Assembly: GCF_905475395.1 (NCBI RefSeq)
Contig: NC_058337.1
Span: forward strand, 103,100,368 to 103,164,367
Length of the DNA: 64,000 nucleotides
Source: Chrysoperla carnea
Lineage: Eukaryota > Arthropoda > Insecta > Neuroptera > Chrysopidae
Direction of reading: 5' to 3'
Shown piece by piece: positions 13,401 through 24,234 of the stretch. A program made the translations under genes and the position numbers. Below the pieces are notes generated by a model, which saw nothing but the letters and a program-made list of their open reading frames with translations, searched no databases and was not told where the DNA came from. Each line of letters begins with the position of its first letter. Position 1 is the stretch's first letter.

Positions 13401-16153
13401 ATCAGCGAATTTTTAAAGTTGATTCTTGCGGCTACCCTGAAATAAATAATTGTTATAAAATATTTTTCATTGTAGTCCAAAAACGTAAGACATAAATTTT
13501 ATTCAGTCTGTATCGATATTTCAGCGTGCTTAGAGCGACACAGACTTCAACTGAACAGCGTTTGTAGTAATGATTACATTTATTGCATGATTAAGTCGTC
13601 GTGTATGTAGGCTCTTTCATATAGTCAAATGTTATTGTTTTTAGTCAGTTTTACAAAATGTTTCGAACAAAAGTTGTTTGTATTTTTAATACGTGTTTCG
13701 ATTAATAATGTCGGTCTTTTTGGAAAACTTTAGCATTTATTTTTAAAATAAACTTAATTATCTTAAAGATTACATATTCGATCACACTATCTCTGGATTC
13801 CGTGCTAAAAAACTCTTTGCTTTTGGAGATTAACGATTCTTGTACGTAAAATTCTAACTATTTTGTAATAGTAAAAGGGTTAATCTGGAAGTCCTTGCTG
13901 TTTTGATCGAAATGAGTGGTGGTGCGAAGATAAAAAATCCGCCGATTTCCATAATTTATTTTTTTTTACATATGTTACATGAGGTTAAGTGTTATGATAT
14001 TGAAAAATGACTTTCTCGTGCTTATACAGTTATTATTATCGGTATAGTTTTCATTCACTTTATATTGTATAACCAAGCTTCAATCAACAGTCGGTTACAA
14101 TTAGCATCCTTTTGCTTCAAATAAGTGAAGGCAATTAGTAAAGTTCCTGGCAATGACATTTAATTAAAAATGTCAACAATAGTACAAACAATATTACTCT
14201 TTAAAAAATCCACTCTATTAATCGAAGCACTTATTAGTTTTTACTTATTAGATCAGTTGTTCTGAAAAATTTTCGAAAAAAAATTGGAAAATATTTATTT
14301 TTTTGCTTGATTTTGTTCAAGATGGTTACGCTAGCTCTGCCAAGAAAAGCCAATTTATATTTTTTGGAATGTAATATTTTGGGAATTAAATTACATTTTT
14401 TCTACCTTGTTTGAAACATAGCAATGTGGTTAACACCCAAGGCTATATCTAATGAAATTATTTAAAAAAAAAAAAAAAATAGCGTTAACTAATTAATTGA
14501 CTTGTTTAGGTTCAAGTACTGACCAGGATAGTATGATGTATCGTTATGGTGATACAGATTCAGGTTTAGGACGAGCAACACCACCAAGACGTGCACCATC
14601 ACCGGGTATGAGTGGCGCTGGTAGTGGTGGTATACGCCATTTAACATCACCATCCGGACCTGGCTCATTACCACCTGGTTTGATGACATCAAAACAACGT
14701 CGAATGTTTGATGATGGATGTAGTGATATAAGTTCAACGCCAAGTTCAATGATGGACTATTCGGGTATTTATAGTTCAAAAGTTTTTAAGAATAAAGAAA
14801 ATATTATGTATAATCCAAATAAATTACACCTTTATTCAACGTGAAAGAAGTTCATTTTAAAACTACGTAAACTAAGTAAATTGCAGTAGATAAAGGAAAA
14901 TTTTGGTATCGGTCCCTTTTGGGCTCTTTCATTATTGAGAGAGTAAAAGAAACTTTTTAAACAAGATGGGAGAAATTAAGAAAGTAAATTTCGATAATTT
15001 ATGGCCTCATGTAAAACTCGTTTTTATGCTTGTTTAAACCGAGAGTAGGGATTGAATCTTCGAGTTAGTTTAACTCTTGTATAATTCATGATCAAAATAG
15101 GTATTGATATCCGTAGAAATTTTTATATGTTTTAATTAATTTTGATTAGGTCCACGTTTATATAAACAACCGACAACAAAATCAAATCGTGGTATAATGT
15201 TAAATGCTGTTGAATATTGTGTATTTCCTGGTGTTGTAAATAAAGAAGCTAAAAATCGTGTGTTAGAAGAAATAGCACGATCCGAGAGTAAACATTTCTT
15301 AATATTATTTCGTGATGCTGGTTGTCAATTTCGTGCGTTGTATTCATATTGTCCAGAACGTGAAGAAGTTTCAAAATTATATGGTACTGGTCCAAAACAA
15401 GTAAATGATCGTATGTTTGATAAGTTTTTTAAGTAAGTATTTAACTATGATACATTTTATACATACTCAAACAACATTCACAGTATGAGAATCGAGCGTT
15501 TTAACTACTTTGGATACGATAAGATTAATAAACGATTTATGTATAATAAGGTTAATAAAATTTCAATTTTCTTTAAAAAAAAAAAGGGATTTTCTTAAAT
15601 ATCTAACAATTGACTTTTCGTTAATCATGAAAACAAAACATTTCAAGTTCCTTTACGTAGATACGACTCAACGAACAGCTCACAAAATTTAGTTTAAATC
15701 ACATGTTTTCATAAATAGATATTGATTTACCTTCTAACCATTCATCAACTTTCTGGCCATTCTACTACAGGTTTTTGCATTCCTCTTCTTCGTGACTTTT
15801 ATATTTGTTATTTTTTATTCCAGATGATAGCTCCTATTATGACACCATTAATAACTCCTGACCTGACTTTTCCCTCTAAAAAATTACCAAACTAAACTTA
15901 CATTGTTGCAAACATAGGAAGCTCAAATTGGAGTATTATATCCAACGATTTTAATTTAAAGACAGATTAGTTTACATAAGTTTTGATTGAATTTTTTTTC
16001 TATTACAGATATAATTCTGGTGGTAAATGTTTTTCACAAGTTCATACAAAACATTTAACTGTAACCATTGATGCCTTTACAATACATAATTCATTATGGC
16101 AAGGAAAAAAAGTTAATTTACCAAATAAAAAAGATATGGCACTTGTTATTTAG
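1452..16153 (+). CDS. Patronin: Patronin / CAMSAP, microtubule minus-end-binding protein (3' part of gene)
   Basis: Coding exons: 1452-1594, 4220-4762, 5547-6094, 7004-7569, 7945-8164, 9258-9392, 9548-9634, 11016-11141, 14510-14764, 15150-15432, 16009-16153. Each joins in phase, giving 1016 residues plus TAG at 16151; the 5' end is outside the window. Visible in order: a short helical motif NNSLHDIQVDIQRL followed by Q-rich sequence (exon 4220); a Q/S/N-rich linker with a long polyQ; the conserved FYISFDDNEQQPKRPKPPLR motif opening exon 7004; the highly charged MEKKKERIMLLSLQRRQQQ helix (7348-7569); S/N/G-rich linkers; and the CKK domain (15197-16150), from LNAVEYCVFPG through IHNSLWQGKKVNLP to the terminal DMALVI. 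CAMSAP/Patronin proteins bind and protect free microtubule minus ends through CKK. The upstream CH domain of the family is not in the window. Several AATAAA-rich stretches follow the stop. Minor exons in the 3.4-kb intron 11142-14509 cannot be excluded. Confidence 0.93.
2505..2700 (+). repeat. dispersed repeat B, diverged copy 1
   Basis: Resembles 6421-6625 and 24780-24975: GAAGAAGTT, a segment like ATTCAAAGATTGTTGCC, then CAATGACGTCAC, in the same order and spacing. It lies in a Patronin intron. No terminal structure is visible, so the class of repeat is unknown. Confidence 0.6.
4303..4674 (+). repeat. CAA-rich polyglutamine tracts in Patronin
   Basis: Several runs of CAA/CAG in the Patronin frame (around 4303-4320, 4340-4356, 4491-4517, 4652-4670), interspersed with His, Asn and Ser codons. 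They encode low-complexity Q/H sequence after the short helical motif. Nearly all repeats are CAA, so length slippage is likely between individuals. Confidence 0.85.
5995..6078 (+). repeat. long polyglutamine tract in Patronin
   Basis: An almost uninterrupted glutamine run followed by Q/L-rich sequence, encoded by mixed CAA and CAG codons, just before the donor at 6095. The complementary strand gives a meaningless Cys-rich open frame here. It is a candidate polymorphic microsatellite inside coding sequence. Confidence 0.85.
6205..6625 (+). repeat. dispersed repeat B, copy 2, split by a MITE
   Basis: The two parts 6205-6242 and 6421-6625 match 24760-24975 in order (CTAGACTTGATACC, then ATTAAAATTGATTAAAAAACG, then ATTCAAAG.GTGTTGCC). 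The intervening 178 bp is a MITE absent from the other copy. The repeat lies in the Patronin intron 6095-7003. Confidence 0.75.
6243..6420. mobile_element. MITE family 1 (about 180 bp, TA flanks), copy in Patronin intron
   Basis: The ends are inverted: the left end GACCTTTTCATCGATTTG and the complement of the right end GGGCTTTTTATTTACAAAA align, and further in both carry TTTTGTTTCGRAYAGTT. TA dinucleotides flank it at 6241-6242 and 6421-6422. A second copy is at 38703-38885. It is non-coding. TA target duplication suggests mobilisation by a Tc1/mariner-type transposase; that is inference. Confidence 0.75.
8440..8793. mobile_element. palindromic MITE in Patronin intron
   Basis: The left arm (about 8440-8525, starting GTTATACAGTTTGGCAACC) is the near complement of the right arm (about 8683-8793, ending in AAACTGTATAA). 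Both arms include ATTTATAATATATGAAGTAAG and the complement pair around TTCTTATGCATAAAACAAAG. The right arm carries an extra 20 bp or so in which TTCATATGTTTTACTCTTC partly repeats. No obvious target duplication is visible. The open frames here on both strands are shadows of the palindrome. Confidence 0.8.
9897..10121 (-). other. unassigned antisense open frame in Patronin intron
   Basis: An open frame on the minus strand, inside the Patronin intron 9635-11015, whose base composition is less AT-biased than the surrounding intron. It ends in a basic stretch (KQKKKLHNKLRNASCK) before a stop. It stays open upstream of the first Met, past about 10140, to a possible TTACAG acceptor. I recognise no family. 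It could be the last exon of a nested gene, a transposon fragment or chance. Confidence 0.2.
12086..12289. mobile_element. MITE with AACCCCCGAC inverted ends
   Basis: The left end TTAAAAACCCCCGAC and right end GTCGGGGGTTAAAAATT are inverted. The interior includes ATCGGTCAAGCCGTTTGC and a segment listing CAAATATACATTTATGATAACC. Similar AACCCCCGACGCAAAAA ends are, from memory, common in insect repeats. It lies in the Patronin intron 11142-14509 and is non-coding. Confidence 0.7.
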
Positions 16154-19100
16154 TAGTTAATTAATTAATTATTTAATTAAATAATTAATTAATATAAATA
16201 TATAATATATCTAATATATTATTAACAATTTATTATTATTAATATTATTGACAGACAAAAACAAAAACAACAACTGAAATAATTATGTTACATATAATAA
16301 TATTTAAATATGTTGTAGTTAATTATTACTAATTAACTATTATTATTAATTACAATTACACAATTAAAATTACACTACTACCTACCTACTACCTACCTAC
16401 TACTTGTAATAACAATAACAACTCAACATACAAACAATAATAAAATTAATATTATAAACAATAATAAAAAAACAACATTTTTTAAATAAATAAAAATAAC
16501 AATTTCTTTTAAATAATAATTACAATTAAAATTACATTTTTATTAATTACAATTAATTACTACTTATAATAATCAAATAAATAAATAAATGATATAATTG
16601 TAATAAATGTAAATGTAATATTTATATGTAATGTGTGTTTTTATTATGTATATTTAAAAAAATAGAGGTTTTTTTTAAGGCTGTTGTCTCGCTATGGGTA
16701 TAGTGTTAGAAAGTTCTAAATTTTTTTTATACTTATTTTAATTCAATTACCATAAAAATTTGAACGCGATTGGCCGTCTCTAATTCGAGATAAATTTAAT
16801 TAAAGTTCGGATAATTAACATGGAGAGCAAAGGAGAGTTAAGTTTTTCAATTATAGAAAAAAAAACTAACCTGATGTTTTAAAAAAAAATAATTTAACAT
16901 TGAACGTTTAATTATTGATTTTTATTATCGCAAAGTTAATCAATTTTATTGTAGAACAGAAACGATTATATTTAGAGTATTGGAGATTGACGAGAGATAT
17001 TTATGTTAACAAAATTGTAAACAACACTTCGTACATAATATATTGTTAGAGATATAATTTTGTGGTATTGTAAAGTTGAAAATAACACATTTATTGACGA
17101 CAAGCATGCTATAATTTTACCATAAATATAAACCAAAACTTTTTTACGATACTGTAGGGAGACAACATCTTTAAATAATGTTTTTGGATAATTTTCACCA
17201 TAAAAAAATAATTAGCATTGGAAATGTGCTTAGCATGTATCTAATTTATTAATATTTTTTATTAAATTTTTTTAATTGGTTTCGAATCGTTGATTTATAT
17301 CTAGATAAATAAGAGCAGCTGTCTAGGAACAATGAATCATTTTTAGTTATTTATTTGAATTATTTATTTTTTGTCAACTGTAATATAAAAAGTCTTCCCC
17401 TAAAATATTTGAATCTCTTAAGTTTGTTTTTATAATTTATGAATTTTTTATTTATTTTAAAAAAGAATGTAATTGGGCTACGCGCACAATTTTTAAGAAA
17501 GATATAATTCATTTTTTTCATGACTGATCATCTCAAGTGGTATCTTTTCTTTTTTATTTGAGAAAGATAAAGGATATCGACAAAAATAAATAGTTTTAAG
17601 ATAAAGATTTTCATTTAATTTTTTGTGAAATTAAAAATTATGAAGAATAAGGAATAATGTTCGAAAACAATACAGTCGTTCAAGAATTGCAAAAAAAAGG
17701 TGTGAACAAGAATGTTTGTTTGGAAAAATTTTGCTTGCTTAACTTCGCCCTAGATAAAATGGCTTACAAATTGATCCTATCCAAAATAGTTCGGTTAATT
17801 GTGGTCGTCAACATTTTCGTTATTATTTTATTAACTGCGTATTTTCAAAATTTTTATGATGAAAATTATTTAAAAAATAACAAACCATATAGATTTGTTC
17901 TCGAAAAATAAATTAGAATCCTCTTTTTTACAAAACAACAACTTTGTACACAATTGATTGTTATTTAGTCTTTTTTTCTCATTTCTCATTTTATTTTAAT
18001 TTTATTTATTTATTTATTATTATAATTAATATTGAATATTATTTTAAAATTTTTGAGGAAAAAAAAATTATAAATAAAATTTTTTGTACCAAACTTGAAT
18101 GTTTTTAAATTATAATATATATTTATGAAATATATATTAATAATAATTAATAATAATAATTAATTATAATAAAAAAAAAGTCTTTTTTCTTTGAGCAGCA
18201 TAGATCTCCATATAATGTATTTTGGTCGTTATTTTGTTAAACAAATTTTTATTTATCTAATTATGATTTTAATACCACTAAATTAAATAAATTAAAGAAA
18301 AAGAAAGATCTAGATAAGCGTTTTTCAATCTTTTGACCCACAATTTAAACTTTTTGTTAGTTGCAGAATTTTTAAGGTCGCTTTTAATTTAATAATTTAT
18401 AAAAAAAACGTTCCTCCCTGTACCTAATGATTAGATTCATTCGCAGCCCGACTTGATTTGAAGTCATTGACTTTAATTGAAGTTTACAAAAGCCGATTAA
18501 TTTTATTTTTATTTTTTCTAAACAGTCGAAAATTAGATAAGTAACATAACTATTACACGGCTAAATGTTCTTATGACCCTGATTTTGAGAATAAAGATAA
18601 TTTCATTTATTTTTGCGACCCTTCTAACAGCAATATCCTAGCAGGGCATTTGTTTTGTGTAAAATGGGCTATAGAGAATTTAGAGAGCCATTTGTTTATA
18701 GTTGACACATTTTTGAAATATTAGGAATATAAAATGTAAATTTTTAATAAAGACATTGTTTAAATTAGTACCTAACACAAGGGAGGAATTTAATTTGATC
18801 TATTTTTTTTATTTTAAAATATTTCTTTTAAAATCTTGTGAGCTCGATAGAAACTTCGTGGGGCACAGTGGTTTACCCACCGTTATAATATACAATGGAC
18901 AAATATGAAGAAAATCAAAATCGAACGTTATTAAAAATGATTGATTTTTAGATGCTATTCCATATTCTATTGATTCTATGATGTTTTATCAAATTCTATG
19001 ATTTACCACTCATTTTAAGCCACGACTATTGACGAAAGATACACCCACGATCTTAAAATGTACCGCTTTGGTGCGCACTGTGGTATTCCGCACGCGTCGA

Positions 19101-20003
19101 CTACTCCAAAACTATTACAAAACTAAATCATTGTGGTTTACTAGATAAATAAATCTATAATCGATCGATTTACTAGATAAATAAATCGAAATCATTGTGG
19201 TTTACTAGATAAATAATATTTCGTTTGCTGAATTAAAAAAAAAGTGTAATACATTTCATGTAGATTCTATTGGGCTAACTTAGAAAAGACTGTATAAAAT
19301 ATTGCCAATTCTATTATAAATAGTGCGAGCGATGTGTAAAGCGATTTAATAACAAATTTAATGAAAAAAAAAGCTTGTCAATATATTAAAATATTAATTA
19401 ATATTTTTTTAAAAATATTACTTATCAATAATTAATTTTTTTTATTATTTTATTGTTTAGATAGATCAATTTTACGTTTTTATTTTCTTTGAAAAAAATT
19501 CATTAAGTTTGTAATTAATTAATTAATTGATTTATTAATATATGAATAATAAATAAATAAATAAATAAAATAGTTTAAAACATAGATAATTACAAACTTA
19601 ATGTTGCCAATTGATTTGTGATTTATATATTAAAAAAAAAAAAAAACAAACAAATAAAATAAATAATTTAAATGTAAAATATAAAATTAAAAAAATGAAT
19701 TTAGAATGCGTCGTCAGTTCATCACTCGTCATGTTCGTTACCAAATATTTAAACTATATATTTTTTGTTTTTTTTTAAATTTTGCACATAATTATATACA
19801 CACTAAGTAAGTAAGGACTATCTACTACTTATTATTATAAATAAATCAAATACGTTTATTATTTATTTGTTTGTTTAATTAATTGTTAAAATGCAATGAT
19901 TTTTAACAATTAATTATTTTGACACAATACATTTTACATACAAAGTATACTCATTTTAATTAATTTTAGGAGTTATTATAATTATGTTCTTTAACACACA
20001 AGT

Positions 20004-20134
20004 CAGGGGTGGATCGTAAATTTGTGAGGCGTTGGGTCTTTCTGCATGGAGGCTGCGATCTTTAATATCCGCGGTGCCCTAGAATACAGCCCCCGCAGAA
20101 TAATGGCTTTCTGCTTTAAGTAGGTCCGCCTCTG
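20004..20134. mobile_element. short hAT-like MITE with 8-bp target duplication
   Basis: It begins CAGGGGTGGATC and ends GGTCCGCCTCTG, imperfect inverted ends of the CAGGGG type usual for hAT elements. It is flanked by ACACAAGT (19996-20003) and ATACAAGT (20135-20142), a 7/8 match consistent with the 8-bp duplication hAT elements make. It is 131 bp, more GC-rich than its surroundings and has no coding capacity. Confidence 0.65.
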
Positions 20135-22689
20135 ATACAAGTGTATATTATTAACTAGAATCATGATTAGAAATAGTTTTTTTTTTTACCGAAAAATATT
20201 TATTAAAAGTCAGTAAATAATAGCAGCATTACCAATTACGAAAAAGTTTTACGAATTAGTTAAGTTTTACTGGTATGTAAAAATGCTAAAAACAATGAAT
20301 TCAGCATTTGTGATGAGCTGATACGATCTGCGTCGGAGCAATTAATCCGGAAATGATATTTTATGATCCTAAAATTTTGCTTATTCGAGGAATTAATTTA
20401 TTAACAACGATATACTGACAGACATCTTCATACATTTTTCGATGTTTAATAATGTTTTGCATGTTGAAGAGTTTTAAGGCTTTAGAAAATCGTAGTTAAG
20501 CGTTGTAATACCGATTACGACAAGAGTTATTCATTTTTTTAATGTGAAAATTTCATAATTCTTTATAATTGACAGTAAAATCCATAAGCAGTTCGATCTG
20601 AACTTTTTCTTTGATTATTGCGCATGTTTTTTATGCTGATAGTTCTTTTCTACAACATCAATTTTTCTACAACGCGATCAATAGTTTTTTATCGTATCAT
20701 ATCCATGTTCCTGGGACGGGCGCTTGTCCAAAACTTTGTACATAAATTCGAATTATTTGTATCTTGAAGTGAAAATAAAAGATTTAGTCGATTCTAATCA
20801 TAGATATTATGTGTTATAGATCAACAACACCGATATTTAACCCGAAGAATAATTTTAAAATTTCGAAATAAAACGTGAATTATCGGAGTAGATTAGAAAC
20901 AGTGGCGGATTAAAAATATTGTTTGAAAAAATTCTAATAATTTATGTAAAAGATGTCAGGATCCGAATACAGGAAATAGAACCGCTAATAACCCTAGGTT
21001 AAATATCAATCCTTTAGTGGATATTTTAAACATGTAAATCTTAGCTCCACAATTAATTAAAGATACTTCGTATGTGTTAATTATTTTTTATAAAAAGAAT
21101 GGATAAGAATAATTATATTGAAAATAAAAAGAATATAATTTCATCATTTTTTGCTTTATGTATAATGAAAAAAAATTTAATGAATATAAGAACGGTGCTT
21201 TTAAAAATAAAACTAATTGTTCAATCAATAATAATTAATATATTAATTATAATTATATATCATTTAAAAAATGAACATAAATTTAAACGAAAAAATATGA
21301 TGTAAAAAAATAAATAATTTGTTATTAATTTTATATATTTGTGCAAAATTAATATAAATAATATACACGTTTGTGAATATGTGGATCATGGTTTAGGAAG
21401 GTAGAAAGGATCAGACCAGTACAAGGGCACAAATCATGGTAGACCGAGTTCTAAAGGAAGTTGAGTATGCTAAATATGAGGTCCGAGATCTGTTGACCAC
21501 TTCGTATATCTGAGATTCTCTGGAAGTCACAAATCCATGTTGCCAAATTGAAAATTACGCCATCTATTCCCACCATGTCTTAGAAGGATGGAAAAATATA
21601 TTTTGGACGGAACAATATATAAAGTGGTGAGAGTAAATGCGGCAAAATTTCAGTTTGGCAACGTGTATTTCGAATCGCGCGGGCCTCAATCATACGCATC
21701 ACCAACGAATTACGTTCCATATATTTTACATACACAACTTTCTCCAGAACATAGGGTCTGACGATTGTTAACAGTGTTTCACTAAATAATCGTAACGCCT
21801 AGTATTAATGGTTTAAGTTGATCTGAAATAAATTTTTCAGTAACTTCTATCAGTTTTTTATTGTATTTTATTTAGTTTTCGTCTCGATTGTTTCGCGATT
21901 GTTTAGTGAAACGTACTGATATCAAATAGTAGCAAGAACGTTTCTGGGATGACATTGAAACCAAGTTTTTAATTGAATCAAAAGAATTTTATATTAAATA
22001 TATATATTTTACATAATTGACTAATGAATTAATTTACGTTTTTCTTTTCAATTTCATTCCAAATTTATTAAAAATGGTTTTTTTTTTTTGAATGGTTTGA
22101 ATAAAATAAATAAATAATTTTAAAAAAAATAGATGAGTGCTGCTAACTAAAATATTGTTTATTACTATTATTATTATTATTATTATTATTATGAATAAAT
22201 CAATTAATTAATTAATAATTATTAATTATTATATTTGTAAATATTGTGTTTTTTTATACTACATCATTGATATTTATTACCAGTTATTGAGTTTTCTTAT
22301 TTTGTTAGAATTCATAAAAAGTCATTAAAACTGATAGTTCATAACCCAACAACTAATAATTATCTGTGTTTTTATTTATTCAACCTTTTACCTTATTCCT
22401 TATATCTTCAAAATAAAGAAGTTTCTATCCCCAAAAAAGTATTTATTGGTAATCAAGAGATTTGTAATAAGGAAGAGACTCATTTGATTCATAATGAGAC
22501 CTCTTTTTAAAGAGATCCAAGAACCACCATAAAAATAAAGAAACTATTTTTTATTACGGTGGAAAAAAAAGAACATTTATTTTATTTCTGATTATTGTTT
22601 AAAAATGCATATTATTATTAATTAATTATAAATTATTTTGAATATATATAATGCTTTAAATGTCAAAAGTGTCGAAGTAATTTCGTAAT

Positions 22690-22808
22690 TCGTAATTCGT
22701 TGGGAAACCTTTTTTTATTGTTTCAAACATAAACTACGTAGAATTGATTTACAAATTTTTAGCATGGTTTAAATGATTTGCTATTCCACGTGAATCTCCT
22801 TAATAGCA
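22690..22808 (+). repeat. dispersed repeat C, copy 1
   Basis: Contains CGTAATTCGTTGGGAAACC followed about 50 bp later by AAATTTTTAGCATGGTTTAAATG and TTGCTATTCCAC. The same landmarks occur in order at 51832-52136, where extra sequence separates them. The class is unknown. Confidence 0.6.
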
Positions 22809-24144
22809 CTCGAGTTATAATAATAGATCATATTTTATACCAATCTAAATAAGAACTTACATAGCGATGAATTGGGCCAGATGGGCCATTTTTTCATCGC
22901 TTCAACATAGAATGTAAACAAGGAATTAACATTCCCTTAAAATAAAGAGAGCATTGGTAGTTTTTCCGAACTTGACCTCCTCAAACAAGAATATATGGCC
23001 ATGTGTGAATATTATGAATTAATAATATTAAAAATGTTATATAAATATGAATAATATTATAAATAGTTATATTGATGACTTTGAATGAATCAATCAGATA
23101 ATCTTTGATGTACCTAATTGGTTTATTTTATACAAACATTCAAACATTTATGTATTAAATATCACGTTGTTTATTTTGTATTAATAATTTTCTTGAATAT
23201 CCTTTGTCCGATATTCTTTTATATCTTATAAAACCTCGATAATGCTGCACTTTGCTTTTGTTCTGTTCCTATCTATTCTATCTATAATACTATTGATATA
23301 CTGTGAGCAGTGCCCGATCTAAGGGCAAGCCGGGTAAAGGCTCAGAGAGGCAAAAATGGGGGTGTCAGACGGATGCACGGAGTTCTCAAGTTTCTTCCTA
23401 GGAAAAACAATTTTTCTAAGTTTTTTATGTAAAAAATGCTACTTTTGGATCTGTAAATCCTTAAACAGGCCAATATATTTTAAATTGCTGTCTTATCTAA
23501 TAATTTCTTTAATGCTATCTTTTAAGAATATTTTAAGTCAGCACTTAAGCAAGCCAAGCCGAATGAAAGAAGAAGAAATACAAATAGTAAAAACGGAATC
23601 AACTCTTTCGATATGTAATGATTTTTGAATTGAGAATACTTAGAAATTCTTTCGAATTTCAATAAAATAATTCAGGGATTCACTTCTTAAATGCTTTCTT
23701 CAAATGAAAAGAGACTTGAAATAACATGACGAATCCGAAATTTACGATTCATGAATCCGACTTTTTTATCAGGGCAGTAATTTCTCTCGGATTTTTACTG
23801 ATTAAATACTCGCCTGTATTGACATTTTGACAAAAAATGGCGACCATTACTAAGCAATTATTCACTTTTATCTGTTATACGGGCCATGTGGTTTCATTTA
23901 GTGACGTTCCTAATCGCGACAGGCGGTTTTTAGAAGAATGTCACGATAGTTTTTCAACGGGTTCTTTTTCTCGTTCAATAAATACTAATAATAACGAATA
24001 CTCACTAGCATTACTCAATAATACTCAATATTGAAGTGAACCACTATACTAAATGGATAAAAAAAAGTGAGTAATAGGTGTTTAAAGTCGTACGTAGGTA
24101 ACATTCTTAAAAATATAAAGAAACCATATAACTTATAATAACAT

Positions 24145-24153
24145 TATAAATAG
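24145..24153 (+). promoter_or_regulatory. candidate Arr1 TATA box
   Basis: TATAAATAG, 82 bp upstream of the Arr1 ATG, with an initiator-like TCATAC at 24171-24176, about 27 bp downstream. The spacing suits a TATA promoter, but AT-rich sequence makes chance matches common. No transcript evidence is available. Confidence 0.35.
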
Positions 24154-24234
24154 CAATAATTTATTTGAAATCATACTAGTTTATTTACAACAATACAATC
24201 AGTAACAACAATAGACGCAATAACAACAATCACA

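Larger units (their letters stand above)
16154..24234. other. intergenic region Patronin to Arr1
   Basis: The first few hundred bases are the likely Patronin 3'UTR, with CTAC/CTACCT microrepeats at 16379-16403 and multiple AATAAA motifs. The rest is AT-rich with short open frames (17657-17911, 21099-21305, 23837-24034) that show no family signature. It holds one hAT-like MITE (20004-20134), a dispersed repeat (22690-22808) and, at 23307, a GC-rich CAGTGCCCGATCTAAGGGC segment resembling a transposon end with no visible partner. No gene is supported. Confidence 0.5.

Noticed and set aside
17657-17911. 84-codon frame with one hydrophobic segment between Patronin and Arr1
   Set aside because: Low-complexity AT-driven composition, no homology recognised, no promoter or splice context.
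21099-21305. 68-codon frame rich in Ile, Lys and Asn
   Set aside because: Composition is what random AT-rich DNA yields; no motif.
23837-24034. 65-codon frame starting MATITKQLF, about 200 bp before Arr1
   Set aside because: The ATG context is good but there is no recognisable domain, and it may be part of the Arr1 upstream region or a repeat.
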